Shown here piece by piece: positions 32,249 through 40,394 of a DNA stretch of 41,653 bases. This stretch comes from Fusobacterium sp. SYSU M8D902 (lineage in GTDB: Bacteria; Fusobacteriota; Fusobacteriia; Fusobacteriales; Fusobacteriaceae). The position numbers were made by a program, and so were the translations under genes. How positions within the stretch are numbered: the stretch's first letter is position 1; each line of letters starts with the position of its first letter. The notes beneath the pieces were generated by a model that was not told where the DNA came from, searched no databases, and was given only the letters and a program-made list of their open reading frames with translations. Location: the NCBI RefSeq assembly GCF_040199715.1, contig NZ_JBEFNA010000020.1:1-41653 (forward strand), given 5' to 3'.

Positions 32249-32326
32249 GCAACTGGCTGCCACTTTAAAAGGCCCTATAGCTTTGCGTCATAACGTTTCC
32301 ATTACTTTGCTAAATTTTTATAATGC
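32249..32326 (-). ncRNA. GEMM-I-type riboswitch (copy 2, position 20 = A)
   Basis: The same core as copy 1: AGCAAAG, a 6-bp hairpin with GAAA loop, GACGCAAAGC, TATAGGGCCTTT, AAAGTGGCAGCC and GTTGC. At the base equal to Vc2 G20 it has A (32311) instead of G; the C92 equivalent is still C. G20A aptamers accept 3',3'-cGAMP, and natural cGAMP switches in Geobacter have A here, so ligand preference is open. The aptamer overlaps the end of the GGDEF-EAL gene: UUA GCA AAG UAA (Leu-Ala-Lys-stop) is part of it. No good -35 is seen for a separate promoter, so transcription probably reads in from that gene. A terminator follows. Confidence 0.87.
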
Positions 32327-34035
32327 TTTCTTATAGTCTCATCTTTAGACTCTGGTTTTCCAAAATAATATCCTTGAATATAATCTACATCCAGACTCTT
32401 AACTACTTCTAATTCCTCTTTTCTTTCAACACCTTCTAAACATACTTTTATATTGTATTGTTTTGATATTTCAACTATAAACTTTATAAATGTAACATCA
32501 AAAGGATTTTCTAAAAGATCTTTAACAAAAGAACGATCTATCTTTATCATATCTACATGAACTTCCTTTAATATTCCAAAAGAAGAGTAACCCATTCCAA
32601 AATCATCCAAGGCTATATCAATTCCTAAATCTTGAATTTTTTTGCAGATCTCTTTCAATGTCTTAACATTTTTTATTGTACTACTCTCTGTTATCTCCAG
32701 AATTAAATTTTTCACTGGAAAACTGTTCTCCTCAATTATCTTTTTAAACTCTGGAATACATTTTTTATTCATTAATTGTATACATGAAACATTTATACTT
32801 ATCTTTAATTTTGGATATATTTTTAACCAATCTTTAAAGAATTTTATCGTTTCCTCTAAAACCCACTTCCCAACTATATTTATCATTCCTGTCTCTTCTA
32901 GGAAAGGAATGAATTCATTTGGTGATACAGAACCAAATTTTTCACATCTCCATCTGAGTAAAGCTTCAAATCCTATTAGTTCTTCAGTTTGAGCTGAAAC
33001 TTGTGGTTGGTAATAGATCTCAAAATCTTTAAAATTATTCTCTATACTCTGTTTAAGATAATATAGTATCTCAAAATGTCGAATTTTATTCTCCATAACC
33101 TCATTAGAAAAAAATACAATCTTATTTTTCCCTGTTTTTTTACTATACATCAATGAATAAATTGTAAATTTATATATCTCCTGATAGGTTATTTTATCCC
33201 TAGAAAAAATAGCACAACCAGCAGATATTGTTACATTTATTTTCTCATCTTTTAATATCTGAACTTTTTTTAACTCTGATTTTATATTTAAGTAGATCTC
33301 CTCTGCTCTCTCTTTTGAAGAGTCTTCTAAAATTATTCCAAAATTATCTCCATCTAATCTATAAAGACATATATCTTCTGGAAGAGAGTATTGAATTATA
33401 TTTGCTAACATCTTTAATACTCGATCTCCATATTGACGGCTATGTAACTGGTTAATTTCTTTAAAGTTATCAACTCCTATAATCATCATTCCAAGATTAT
33501 TTATTCGAGTATTTTTTAATTTTTCACAAAAGTGCTGAAAAAATTCAGTAAATTTCATTAGTTTGGTAATATTATCTATATTAGTTTGTTTTCCTAAAAT
33601 TGATATTGCACTTATAAGTAACCAAGGATCTCCATTTTCATCTCTTATAATACTTCCCTTGTGTTTCAACCAAATATTTTTCCCTCTAATATCTTTTACA
33701 CGATACTCAATATCATTATAGTCATACTCGCCCTTTATTAAACCTAAAGTTGCCTCTTTAAATTTAGATAAATCTTTTTCATGAACAATTTTTTTCCAGT
33801 ATGTGTAAGGATTTTCAACTATTTCTGAAGGTAATCCAATTTTCTTTGGGAGAATTTTAGGAAATTTAAAAGTCATTGTTTTTATATCACCAATTACTAT
33901 AAAATCCTCATTTATTTTTTCTAAAATTGGATATATTTTTTCAAAATTCTTACCGGCTAATTCCATTATTTCATCTCTTTTTTTCAAAACAAGAGAATCA
34001 TTAACTTTGATGTTGCTATTAGCTTTTTCAATCAT
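32302..34035 (-). CDS. PAS-GGDEF-EAL protein, probable c-di-GMP phosphodiesterase
   Basis: The 577-residue cytoplasmic protein has a PAS-like domain (about 30-150), a GGDEF domain (about 165-310) and a C-terminal EAL domain (about 335-575). The GGDEF motif is degenerate (LDGDNF), so cyclase activity is doubtful. EAL residues are intact: Glu357-Ala-Leu, NVS, LEITES, DDFGMGYSS, IKIDRSF, EGVE, and QGYYFGKP at the end. It should hydrolyse c-di-GMP to pGpG. It has its own promoter upstream. Its last codons overlap the copy 2 riboswitch, so it is the first gene of the fimbrial transcript and probably adjusts the signal that the switch reads. Confidence 0.9.
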   Translation of the reverse strand: MIEKANSNIKVNDSLVLKKRDEIMELAGKNFEKIYPILEKINEDFIVIGDIKTMTFKFPKILPKKIGLPSEIVENPYTYWKKIVHEKDLSKFKEATLGLIKGEYDYNDIEYRVKDIRGKNIWLKHKGSIIRDENGDPWLLISAISILGKQTNIDNITKLMKFTEFFQHFCEKLKNTRINNLGMMIIGVDNFKEINQLHSRQYGDRVLKMLANIIQYSLPEDICLYRLDGDNFGIILEDSSKERAEEIYLNIKSELKKVQILKDEKINVTISAGCAIFSRDKITYQEIYKFTIYSLMYSKKTGKNKIVFFSNEVMENKIRHFEILYYLKQSIENNFKDFEIYYQPQVSAQTEELIGFEALLRWRCEKFGSVSPNEFIPFLEETGMINIVGKWVLEETIKFFKDWLKIYPKLKISINVSCIQLMNKKCIPEFKKIIEENSFPVKNLILEITESSTIKNVKTLKEICKKIQDLGIDIALDDFGMGYSSFGILKEVHVDMIKIDRSFVKDLLENPFDVTFIKFIVEISKQYNIKVCLEGVERKEELEVVKSLDVDYIQGYYFGKPESKDETIRKHYKNLAK

Positions 34036-34103
34036 ACTCTTTCCTCTCTCAACTAAACTTCGAATCTTTCTTGAATTTTTTATATAGTTAGATATTCCCT
34101 TAT

Positions 34104-34131
34104 ATTATACATTATTTTTTTTTAATTTCAA
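34104..34131 (-). promoter_or_regulatory. Promoter of the GGDEF-EAL gene and fimbrial transcript
   Basis: On the minus strand TTGAAA (plus 34126-34131), a 16-base spacer and TATAAT (plus 34104-34109), about 70 bases before the start codon. Confidence 0.55.
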
Positions 34132-34148
34132 AATGTTTTTTCTTTAAA

Positions 34149-35549
34149 TTACTCTTCCCAACAATCTATATTTTTCAACTCTGGAATAGAACTTTTCTTA
34201 AATTTAGGATCTAGCCCTCTAGCTTTTTGTTCTCTATAATCCTTTAATGCCTTAATCGCTATATTTCCTATTAAACTTATTGCAATTAAATTTATAATTG
34301 CCATTATTCCCATAAAAAAATCTGCTAAATTCCAAACGACCTGTATCTTAGCTATACTTCCAAACATAACCATTCCTACAACTGAAACTCTATATAAAAT
34401 TAGCCATAATTTTTTTCCATTTAAAAACTCTATATTAGCTTCTCCATAGTAGTAATTTCCTATTATTGAAGAAAAAGCAAACATTAGTATACAGATAGCT
34501 ATAAAAATACTTCCCCAGCTTCCTATCTGTGAAACTAAAGCCTCTTGAGTCAACTGTATACCATCAGATACTCCTTTAGTATTTTCTCCAGAGATAAGGA
34601 TTATAAAAGCTGTAGCTGAACATATTAATAAAGTATCAGTAAATACTCCCAGAGTCTGTATTAATCCTTGTTTTGCTGGATGAGATACATTAGCTGCTGC
34701 TGCTGCATTAGGAGCACTTCCCATTCCCGCTTCATTTGAGAATAGTCCTCTCTTTACTCCTTGCATTACAATAGTTCCTATTCCCCCAGCAACTGCTTGA
34801 TTTACTCCAAATGCACCTTTAACTATCTGTAAAAATATCTCTGGTACCATCCCAATATTTTTTACAATAACAAATACAGCTATAGTCACATAAGCCACTG
34901 CCATTATTGGTACAACATACTCTACAACTTTAGCTATTCTTCTTACTCCACCAAATATTATAATCCCAGTTAATACAGATAAAATTATTCCTAAAGTTTT
35001 TTTATCTATGAAGAATGCTTTTTCAAAAGCCAGTGTTATAGTATTTGCCTGTACTGAATTAAATATCAATCCAAATACAATAGTTATTATAATTGAAAAA
35101 AGTACTCCCAGCCACTTTAAGCCTAAGGCTTTTTCTATATAATAAGCTGGTCCACCTCTAAAATGATCTCCATCTTTCTCTTTATATATTTGAGCAAGTG
35201 TACTCTCTACAAAGCTTGAACTTGCACCTATAATTGCCATTATCCACATCCAAAATACTGAACCTGGTCCTCCAATAGTTATTGCTATTGCTACTCCTGC
35301 TAAATTCCCTGTTCCTACTCTTGAAGCTGTAGATATGCAAAATGCCTGAAAAGATGATATTCCTCTATGACCATCCTTACCCTTTATAGCTCCCTCTCCA
35401 AGTAACCTAAACATCTCTTTTAACATTCTAAGCTGAACAAAACCTGTTTTAATAGTAAAATATACTCCTATTACTATTAACATAGCTATTAAAATATATG
35501 AGCTTGAAAGATTAATTAATTCTCCTAAAAAATAAAATATATTATTCAC
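34149..35549 (-). CDS. Sodium:alanine symporter (AGCS family)
   Basis: The 466-residue membrane protein has about 10-11 TM helices and the AGCS signature GPGSVFWMWIMAIIGASSSFVESTLAQIYK, with a ASRVGTGNLAGVAIAI motif before and SNEAGMGSAPNAAAAA after it. It imports alanine or glycine with sodium. An AGGAGG site precedes the ATG. It is monocistronic, with a promoter upstream, and no clear tie to the fimbrial genes beyond proximity. Confidence 0.92.
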   Translation of the reverse strand: MNNIFYFLGELINLSSSYILIAMLIVIGVYFTIKTGFVQLRMLKEMFRLLGEGAIKGKDGHRGISSFQAFCISTASRVGTGNLAGVAIAITIGGPGSVFWMWIMAIIGASSSFVESTLAQIYKEKDGDHFRGGPAYYIEKALGLKWLGVLFSIIITIVFGLIFNSVQANTITLAFEKAFFIDKKTLGIILSVLTGIIIFGGVRRIAKVVEYVVPIMAVAYVTIAVFVIVKNIGMVPEIFLQIVKGAFGVNQAVAGGIGTIVMQGVKRGLFSNEAGMGSAPNAAAAANVSHPAKQGLIQTLGVFTDTLLICSATAFIILISGENTKGVSDGIQLTQEALVSQIGSWGSIFIAICILMFAFSSIIGNYYYGEANIEFLNGKKLWLILYRVSVVGMVMFGSIAKIQVVWNLADFFMGIMAIINLIAISLIGNIAIKALKDYREQKARGLDPKFKKSSIPELKNIDCWEE

Positions 35550-35577
35550 AACTCCTCCTAAAATAATTACTTTTTAT

Positions 35578-35606
35578 ATGATAAACTATTTTTAAAGTTA
35601 TGTCAA
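35578..35606 (-). promoter_or_regulatory. Promoter of the symporter gene
   Basis: On the minus strand TTGACA (plus 35601-35606), a 17-base spacer and TATCAT (plus 35578-35583). The same -35/-10 pair precedes the tRNA cluster. Confidence 0.6.
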
Positions 35607-35663
35607 TATTTTTAATTAATCTTTCATTAAAATACCATATATTTTTTTAATGTTTTTATTTCT

Positions 35664-35701
35664 AAAAAAAATACTACAACCCTATAAAAGAGTTGTAGTA
35701 T
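35664..35701 (-). terminator. Terminator of the glycine-zipper lipoprotein gene
   Basis: A 10-bp stem ATACTACAAC/GTTGTAGTAT around an 11-base loop, then a run of Ts on the minus strand. It follows the stop codon by about a dozen bases. Confidence 0.75.
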
Positions 35702-35713
35702 CCATTTTTATAT

Positions 35714-35914
35714 CTATTTAGTTCTATCTGAAATTATTGCTCCTGAAGCAGCTCCAACTCCTGCTCCTATTATTGTTCCTGTGTCTCCACCTATTATGTG
35801 TCCTGCAACAGCACCAACTGCAGCTCCCGTTGCTACGTGTTTCTCAGTCCTTGTACAACCTCCTAACACAGTTAACACACTACATAATAGTATTACTATT
35901 CCTACTTTTTTCAT
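35714..35914 (-). CDS. Small glycine-zipper lipoprotein
   Basis: The 66-residue protein has a signal peptide with the lipobox VLGGC (Cys about residue 20), then a glycine-zipper (2TM) segment: VATGAAVGAVAG, GGDTGTIIGAGVGAASGAII, like the Rick17kDa/YMGG families. It is probably an outer-membrane lipoprotein affecting envelope integrity. The ATG at 35914 is set by GAGGTGAT; an in-frame GTG three codons earlier is in that site. Its own terminator follows. Confidence 0.82.
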   Translation of the reverse strand: MKKVGIVILLCSVLTVLGGCTRTEKHVATGAAVGAVAGHIIGGDTGTIIGAGVGAASGAIISDRTK

Positions 35915-35997
35915 AAATATCACCTCAAGAATATTTTAATGAGTTTTGCTCTATAATTGTAGGATAACACATTTCAGATTTTTTTTCTACCCTTTAT

Positions 35998-37926
35998 TTA
36001 TTTAATTTTTGGGAAATACTTTGTATGTAGCAATTCATGAGCTTTATGACTTAATGGATAATCTAAATATTTTTCATACATAGCTTTTACATATGGATTT
36101 TCATGTGATCTTCTGATCTCTAATTCTCTATCTATATTATTTAATCCTTCTGCTCTCTTCTCTAAAGTGATCTGTTTCTTTAAGGCTTTTGGCTGTCCAC
36201 CTCCACCGATACATCCACCTTTACATGCCATTATCTCTATAGCGTGGAAGAACTCCTCTCCTGCTCTTATCTTATCAAGCATTTTTGCAGCTTCTTCAAG
36301 ACCGTGAGCAACTCCTATTCTAAGTTCAATATGACCTATTGTCAATTCAGCTACTCTGAATCCTTCCCAACCTCTTAGTTCAGTAAATTCTATATTATCT
36401 AAGTGAGTTCCAGTTATCATCTCTACAGTTGTTCTAGTAGCAGCCTCTATAACTCCACCTGTTCTACCAAATATGATACCTGCTCCTGAATACTGTCCTA
36501 ATGGATTATCAAATTCCATATCCTCAACTTCATTTAAATCTATTCCTGACTCTTTAAATATTTTAATTAACTCTCTAGTAGATATTACATAGTCAGTATC
36601 ATAGTTATCTCCTCTAGAGAACTCTGGTCTAGCTGCTTCATATTTTTTAGCAAGACAAGGCATTATTGCTACTGAAGCTATCTCTTCTCTTGTAAACCCT
36701 TGCTCTTTTGCCCAAATATCTTTAGCTATTGTCGAGAAAATCTCCATAGGTGATTTTGCTGTTGAAGGTACATCCATCATATCAGGATAGTTTTGCTCTA
36801 TGAATTTTACCCAAGCTGGACAACATGAAGTAAGTATTGGAAGTTTTACTGTATCGTCACCTTTATAGTATCTCTCTAATCTCTCTTGGAACTCAGCAGC
36901 TTCCTCCATTATAGTCATATCTGCAGCCCAAGTAGTATCAAATACATAATCTACTCCTAATTTTTTAAGAGCTCCTACTAATTTTTTCTCTACGTTTGTT
37001 CCAGCTTCAAATCCAAAAGCCTCTCCTATTGCTACTCTTACAGCTGGTGCTATCTGTACTACAACTTTTTTATTAGGAGTAGCTAAATCTCTTAATAGAT
37101 TTAAAGTATGATCTCCTTCAAATATAGCTCCTACTGGACATGCAGCAACACACTGTCCACAGTGAGTACATCTATCATTATCTATCTCATGTTTCTCTTT
37201 TAATTTTCCATCTATACACTTTACCGGACAAACTCTTGCACAAGCTGTACACCCAATACATTTATCTGTAATTCTAAATTTTAATAAGTGGATACACTCT
37301 CCTGCTGGACATTTATGCTCCTCTATATGTTCTTCTATCTCATGATAAAACTGCTCAATACTTTCTAGTATTAAATTGTGTTTTTGATTTAATTTTGTTT
37401 TTATATTATCAGAAAGATATCTTAATAGGTATACGTCTCTCATTGTTGCTTTTCCTTTAGAGATTCTATCTAAAATTCTCCAGATTCTTTCAATCTCATC
37501 CTGAACAGCAAGATATTGCTCATACTCACTATTTTTAATCTTTCCTATTAAAAATTCTATGTAGAATTTTGCAAAAGTTATAATACAATCCTCTTCAGAA
37601 AGTATAATTATATTTTTATCCACTCCTTCTGGGAACAAGCTAAAGTCTATTACTTTATCTAAACTCTTTGCTGTTAAAAATCCTCCAAAAGGAAGTCCAA
37701 ATTGGGCAGCTTTAAACTCTTTTTTATTTTTTATTCCACCAACTAATCCAATAACATCTCTTAAAGTTGAATTTTCAGGAATCTCTATAGCTCCTGGATT
37801 ATTTACCCTTCCTGCTACTGTTACTAATTTTTCATTGTTTTGTTCACTTGCTTTTCCCTCTAAATCTTCTACCACTGAGAAAACCGAACCATATGAACTT
37901 TGAAGAATAAATCCTTTATCTGACAT
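35998..37926 (-). CDS. [FeFe] hydrogenase with remnant NuoF-like N-terminus
   Basis: The 642-residue enzyme makes or uses H2. Its H-cluster motifs are TSCCPAW (Cys368-369), MPCLAKKYE (Cys424) and MACKGGCIGGGGQP (Cys568, 572). Two 4Fe-4S clusters lie at about 223-263 (CIGCTACARVCP, CTHCGQCVAACP), with KCPAGEC before them as in HydB. Residues 30 to about 180 resemble the SLBB and C-terminal part of NuoF/HydB, but the FMN/NADH domain and the CGKCxPCR Fe-S motif are missing. It may therefore take electrons from ferredoxin rather than NADH. It is monocistronic, and no HydEFG maturation gene is in the window. Confidence 0.92.
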   Translation of the reverse strand: MSDKGFILQSSYGSVFSVVEDLEGKASEQNNEKLVTVAGRVNNPGAIEIPENSTLRDVIGLVGGIKNKKEFKAAQFGLPFGGFLTAKSLDKVIDFSLFPEGVDKNIIILSEEDCIITFAKFYIEFLIGKIKNSEYEQYLAVQDEIERIWRILDRISKGKATMRDVYLLRYLSDNIKTKLNQKHNLILESIEQFYHEIEEHIEEHKCPAGECIHLLKFRITDKCIGCTACARVCPVKCIDGKLKEKHEIDNDRCTHCGQCVAACPVGAIFEGDHTLNLLRDLATPNKKVVVQIAPAVRVAIGEAFGFEAGTNVEKKLVGALKKLGVDYVFDTTWAADMTIMEEAAEFQERLERYYKGDDTVKLPILTSCCPAWVKFIEQNYPDMMDVPSTAKSPMEIFSTIAKDIWAKEQGFTREEIASVAIMPCLAKKYEAARPEFSRGDNYDTDYVISTRELIKIFKESGIDLNEVEDMEFDNPLGQYSGAGIIFGRTGGVIEAATRTTVEMITGTHLDNIEFTELRGWEGFRVAELTIGHIELRIGVAHGLEEAAKMLDKIRAGEEFFHAIEIMACKGGCIGGGGQPKALKKQITLEKRAEGLNNIDRELEIRRSHENPYVKAMYEKYLDYPLSHKAHELLHTKYFPKIK

Positions 37927-38010
37927 CTGTCCTCCTTAATTTAATAAAATATTAAAACTTACTTAACTTTGTAAAATACACCTTTACTCTTTTATTCTAT
38001 ACTATATATT

Positions 38011-38039
38011 ATTTTAACCAATAAACTATAAAATTTCAA
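38011..38039 (-). promoter_or_regulatory. Probable promoter of the hydrogenase gene
   Basis: On the minus strand TTGAAA (plus 38034-38039), a 17-base spacer and TAAAAT (plus 38011-38016), with a leader of about 80 bases. No structured element is evident in it. Confidence 0.45.
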
Positions 38040-38091
38040 GTTATTTTTTTACTATTTTAACATTTTGGACAAGGTTTTTTCATTAAAATGT

Positions 38092-38121
38092 AAAAAAATG
38101 ACCCATCTCACAATGAGTCAT
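38092..38121 (-). terminator. Terminator after the small membrane protein gene
   Basis: Minus-strand stem ATGACTCAT/ATGGGTCAT with a short loop followed by seven Ts, right after the stop codon of the gene at 38128. Confidence 0.7.
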
Positions 38122-38127
38122 CTTATT

Positions 38128-38331
38128 TTATAACAAACTTTTAAATACAATGGTTATAAATGATACAATTAAAATTTTCATCATTAAAACTTTTTGATAA
38201 ATTGGCATCTTTAATGTTAAAACATAGTGTTTTAGTGTTACATAACCTCTATACTTTCTCTGCCCATTTAAAAACATAAAAACTTCAAACGTTATTACTA
38301 ACAATATATTAAATACCAAAGTTTTCACCAT
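38128..38331 (-). CDS. Small membrane protein of unknown function
   Basis: This 67-residue protein is not recognised. It has two predicted TM helices (about residues 3-21 and 45-65) joined by a short basic loop (GQRKYRGYVTLKHY). It starts 4 bases after the stop of the YehS-type gene, with GAGGG overlapping that stop, and a terminator follows, so it is a coupled real gene. Confidence 0.55.
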   Translation of the reverse strand: MVKTLVFNILLVITFEVFMFLNGQRKYRGYVTLKHYVLTLKMPIYQKVLMMKILIVSFITIVFKSLL

Positions 38332-38335
38332 TTCT

Positions 38336-38812
38336 CTACCCTCTGTAATAAATTGTTAAACCTTTTAAAAAGTTTCTGATGTACTTATCTCCACACTCTC
38401 TATAATTTTTATGATCCTCTTTTCTAAATACAGCACTTAATTCAGAAGATGATAGTTCTAAACCTGCTAATTTAAATATGTGTAACATATCTTCACTTTT
38501 TAATGAAAGAGCTATTTTTAATTTTTTTAGAATTATATTATTTATATTATTCTTAGTCATCTTAACAGGTGTATACTCTTTCCCATCTTTTGGCTCCTGT
38601 TTACCTCTTTTTAAAATAATAAGCCCATCTAAAAAACTCTCTAAAGCTTTATTATTACATTTTAAGAAATCCTCTTCTCCCTCTCTTTTTAAAAGATTTA
38701 TAAGATCTTCATGAGTAATTGGATTCTCTCCATATTTAAAGATATCTAACATTGTTTTATCTTTAATATTTAAAGCATATCTCACTCTTCTTAATATATC
38801 GTTATTTAACAT
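38336..38812 (-). CDS. YehS/DUF1456-family protein
   Basis: The 158-residue protein has two copies of the DUF1456 unit: MLNNDILRRVRYALNIKDKTMLDIFKYG and, later, NINNIILKKLKIALSLKSEDMLHIFKLAG, each followed by a hydrophobic helix ending in FLDGLIILKRG or FLKGLTIYYRG. This duplicated layout and length match YehS. Function is not known. AGGAGG precedes the ATG. It is in one operon with the small membrane protein. Confidence 0.88.
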   Translation of the reverse strand: MLNNDILRRVRYALNIKDKTMLDIFKYGENPITHEDLINLLKREGEEDFLKCNNKALESFLDGLIILKRGKQEPKDGKEYTPVKMTKNNINNIILKKLKIALSLKSEDMLHIFKLAGLELSSSELSAVFRKEDHKNYRECGDKYIRNFLKGLTIYYRG

Positions 38813-38885
38813 TTTTCCTCCTAAAATATAGATACTCTACTACATTAAATAGTATACCATTTAATAATATCAATTTAATAAAGAA

Positions 38886-38907
38886 AAGAGGACATCACTA
38901 TCCTCTT
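38886..38907 (-). terminator. Terminator after tRNA-Arg
   Basis: A 7-bp stem AAGAGGA/TCCTCTT with an 8-base loop, followed by TTCTTTATT on the minus strand. It lies a dozen bases past the tRNA CCA end. Confidence 0.6.
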
Positions 38908-38918
38908 TATACTCTTTC

Positions 38919-38995
38919 TGGCGCTCCCAGAAGGATTCGAACCCTCGACCCTCTGATCCGAAGTCAGATGCTCTATCCAGCTAAGCTATAGGAGC
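38919..38995 (-). tRNA. tRNA-Arg (anticodon TCG)
   Basis: A 77-base cloverleaf including encoded CCA. The acceptor pair is GCTCCTA/TGGGAGC and the anticodon stem TCTGA/TCAGA, with loop CTTCGGA giving anticodon TCG. The T-loop is GGTTCGAAT. It lies 5 bases downstream of the flavodiiron gene on the same strand. Confidence 0.93.
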
Positions 38996-39000
38996 TATTA

Positions 39001-40212
39001 CTACATTCTTTCAGCTATTAATTTTGCTGCCATCTCTTCAGCAATAGCTTCTAGTTTCTCAATATCCTCAGCTTTTGGAGTTCCTTTTACTTCAACTGGT
39101 TCTCCAACTACTTCTATTCCTTTTAAAGAGTCAGCAAAGGCTTGTATTCCTCTTACTCCTCCACCACTCCACATCATAGTTCCAAAAATTCCTAGATATC
39201 TATTTTTTAATCCATAGTTTTCTAATTTATGTAATAATGGTTGTACTTTTGGATATACAGAGTTATTATGTGCACAAGAACCTATAATTAATCCTTTATA
39301 TTTCCAAATTTCACTTACTATGAAACTTAAATCTGTTTTAGAAGCATCATATATTTTGATCTCTTTTATTCCACAACAGTTTAATTTTCTTCCAATTACC
39401 TCAGCCATTTTTGCAGTATTTCCATACATACTTCCATATACTATTACTACACCCTCTGTTTCTGGCTCTAATTTTGCCCAAGTCTCATATAGAGATACAA
39501 CTTTTGCAATATCTTTTCTCCAAATTAATCCGTGTGAAGGACAGATAAATTTAATCTCTAATCCTCCTAGTTTTTTAATAGCATTTACTACTTGAGGTCC
39601 ATATTTTCCAACTATGTTAGAATAGTATCTTCTCATTTCACTTTGATAAAACTCAAAGTTTACTTGATCGTCAAAAATACCACCATCTAATGCTCCAAAA
39701 CTTCCAAAAGCATCATTTGAGAAAAGTATTTTATCTGTTATATTATAAGTTACCATTGATTCTGGCCAGTGAACCATTGGCATCATAGCGAAAGTAAGTT
39801 TCTGAGTTCCTAAATCTAAAATATCTCCTTCCTTAATAGTTACGAAATTATCTGCTGGAAAATCTGGAGAAAATGCTTGTAGCATTCCTAAAGTTTTAAC
39901 ATTTCCTACTATTTTTACCTCTGGAAATATTCTGATAACCTCTTTTAATCCACTTGAATGATCTGGCTCAACGTGATTAACAACTATATAGTCTAACTTT
40001 CTTCCCTCTAAACACTCTACTATCTTATCTAAGAATGTAGAAGCACACCCAATCTCTACTGAATCAATTACACAAGTCTTCTCATCATCAATAAAATATG
40101 AGTTATAAGTTACACCATATGGTAATGGCATATAGTTTTCAAATCTCTCAGTCTTTCTATCGTTTACACCAATCCAAGTTACATTTTCTGTAATTTTTGT
40201 ACAAAAATACAT
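39001..40212 (-). CDS. Flavodiiron protein (A-type flavoprotein)
   Basis: The 403-residue protein has an N-terminal MBL-fold diiron domain (about 1-250) with NHVEPDHSSG (HxExDH) and MVHWPESM, and a C-terminal flavodoxin domain (about 255-400) with VIVYGSMYGNTAKM, the FMN phosphate loop. These proteins reduce O2 to water or NO to N2O and protect anaerobes. A GGAGG site precedes the ATG. No rubredoxin is fused or adjacent, so the electron donor is unclear. The tRNA-Arg gene follows within 5 bases. Confidence 0.93.
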   Translation of the reverse strand: MYFCTKITENVTWIGVNDRKTERFENYMPLPYGVTYNSYFIDDEKTCVIDSVEIGCASTFLDKIVECLEGRKLDYIVVNHVEPDHSSGLKEVIRIFPEVKIVGNVKTLGMLQAFSPDFPADNFVTIKEGDILDLGTQKLTFAMMPMVHWPESMVTYNITDKILFSNDAFGSFGALDGGIFDDQVNFEFYQSEMRRYYSNIVGKYGPQVVNAIKKLGGLEIKFICPSHGLIWRKDIAKVVSLYETWAKLEPETEGVVIVYGSMYGNTAKMAEVIGRKLNCCGIKEIKIYDASKTDLSFIVSEIWKYKGLIIGSCAHNNSVYPKVQPLLHKLENYGLKNRYLGIFGTMMWSGGGVRGIQAFADSLKGIEVVGEPVEVKGTPKAEDIEKLEAIAEEMAAKLIAERM

Positions 40213-40394
40213 TTTGTCCTCCTAATTTATTCTATATATATTTTTTGACATTCCCTTTTTATAATTCCTACATTAAGTATGTTATTAAGCAATTTAGTTT
40301 ATAATCTTCATAACCTACTCACATTATTATATACTCTATAATATTATAATAGAATTATCAAATTTTTTCAATTATTTTTTTTATTTTTAAATAC

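Noticed and set aside
22920-32330. Two GEMM-like copies as possible ends of a mobile element carrying the fimbrial genes
   Set aside because: They are functional aptamers in the same orientation before pilin genes and differ in sequence; there are no element ends or integrase.
32642-32992. Open reading frame of 116 codons on the plus strand
   Set aside because: It is antisense to the EAL domain and not protein-like.
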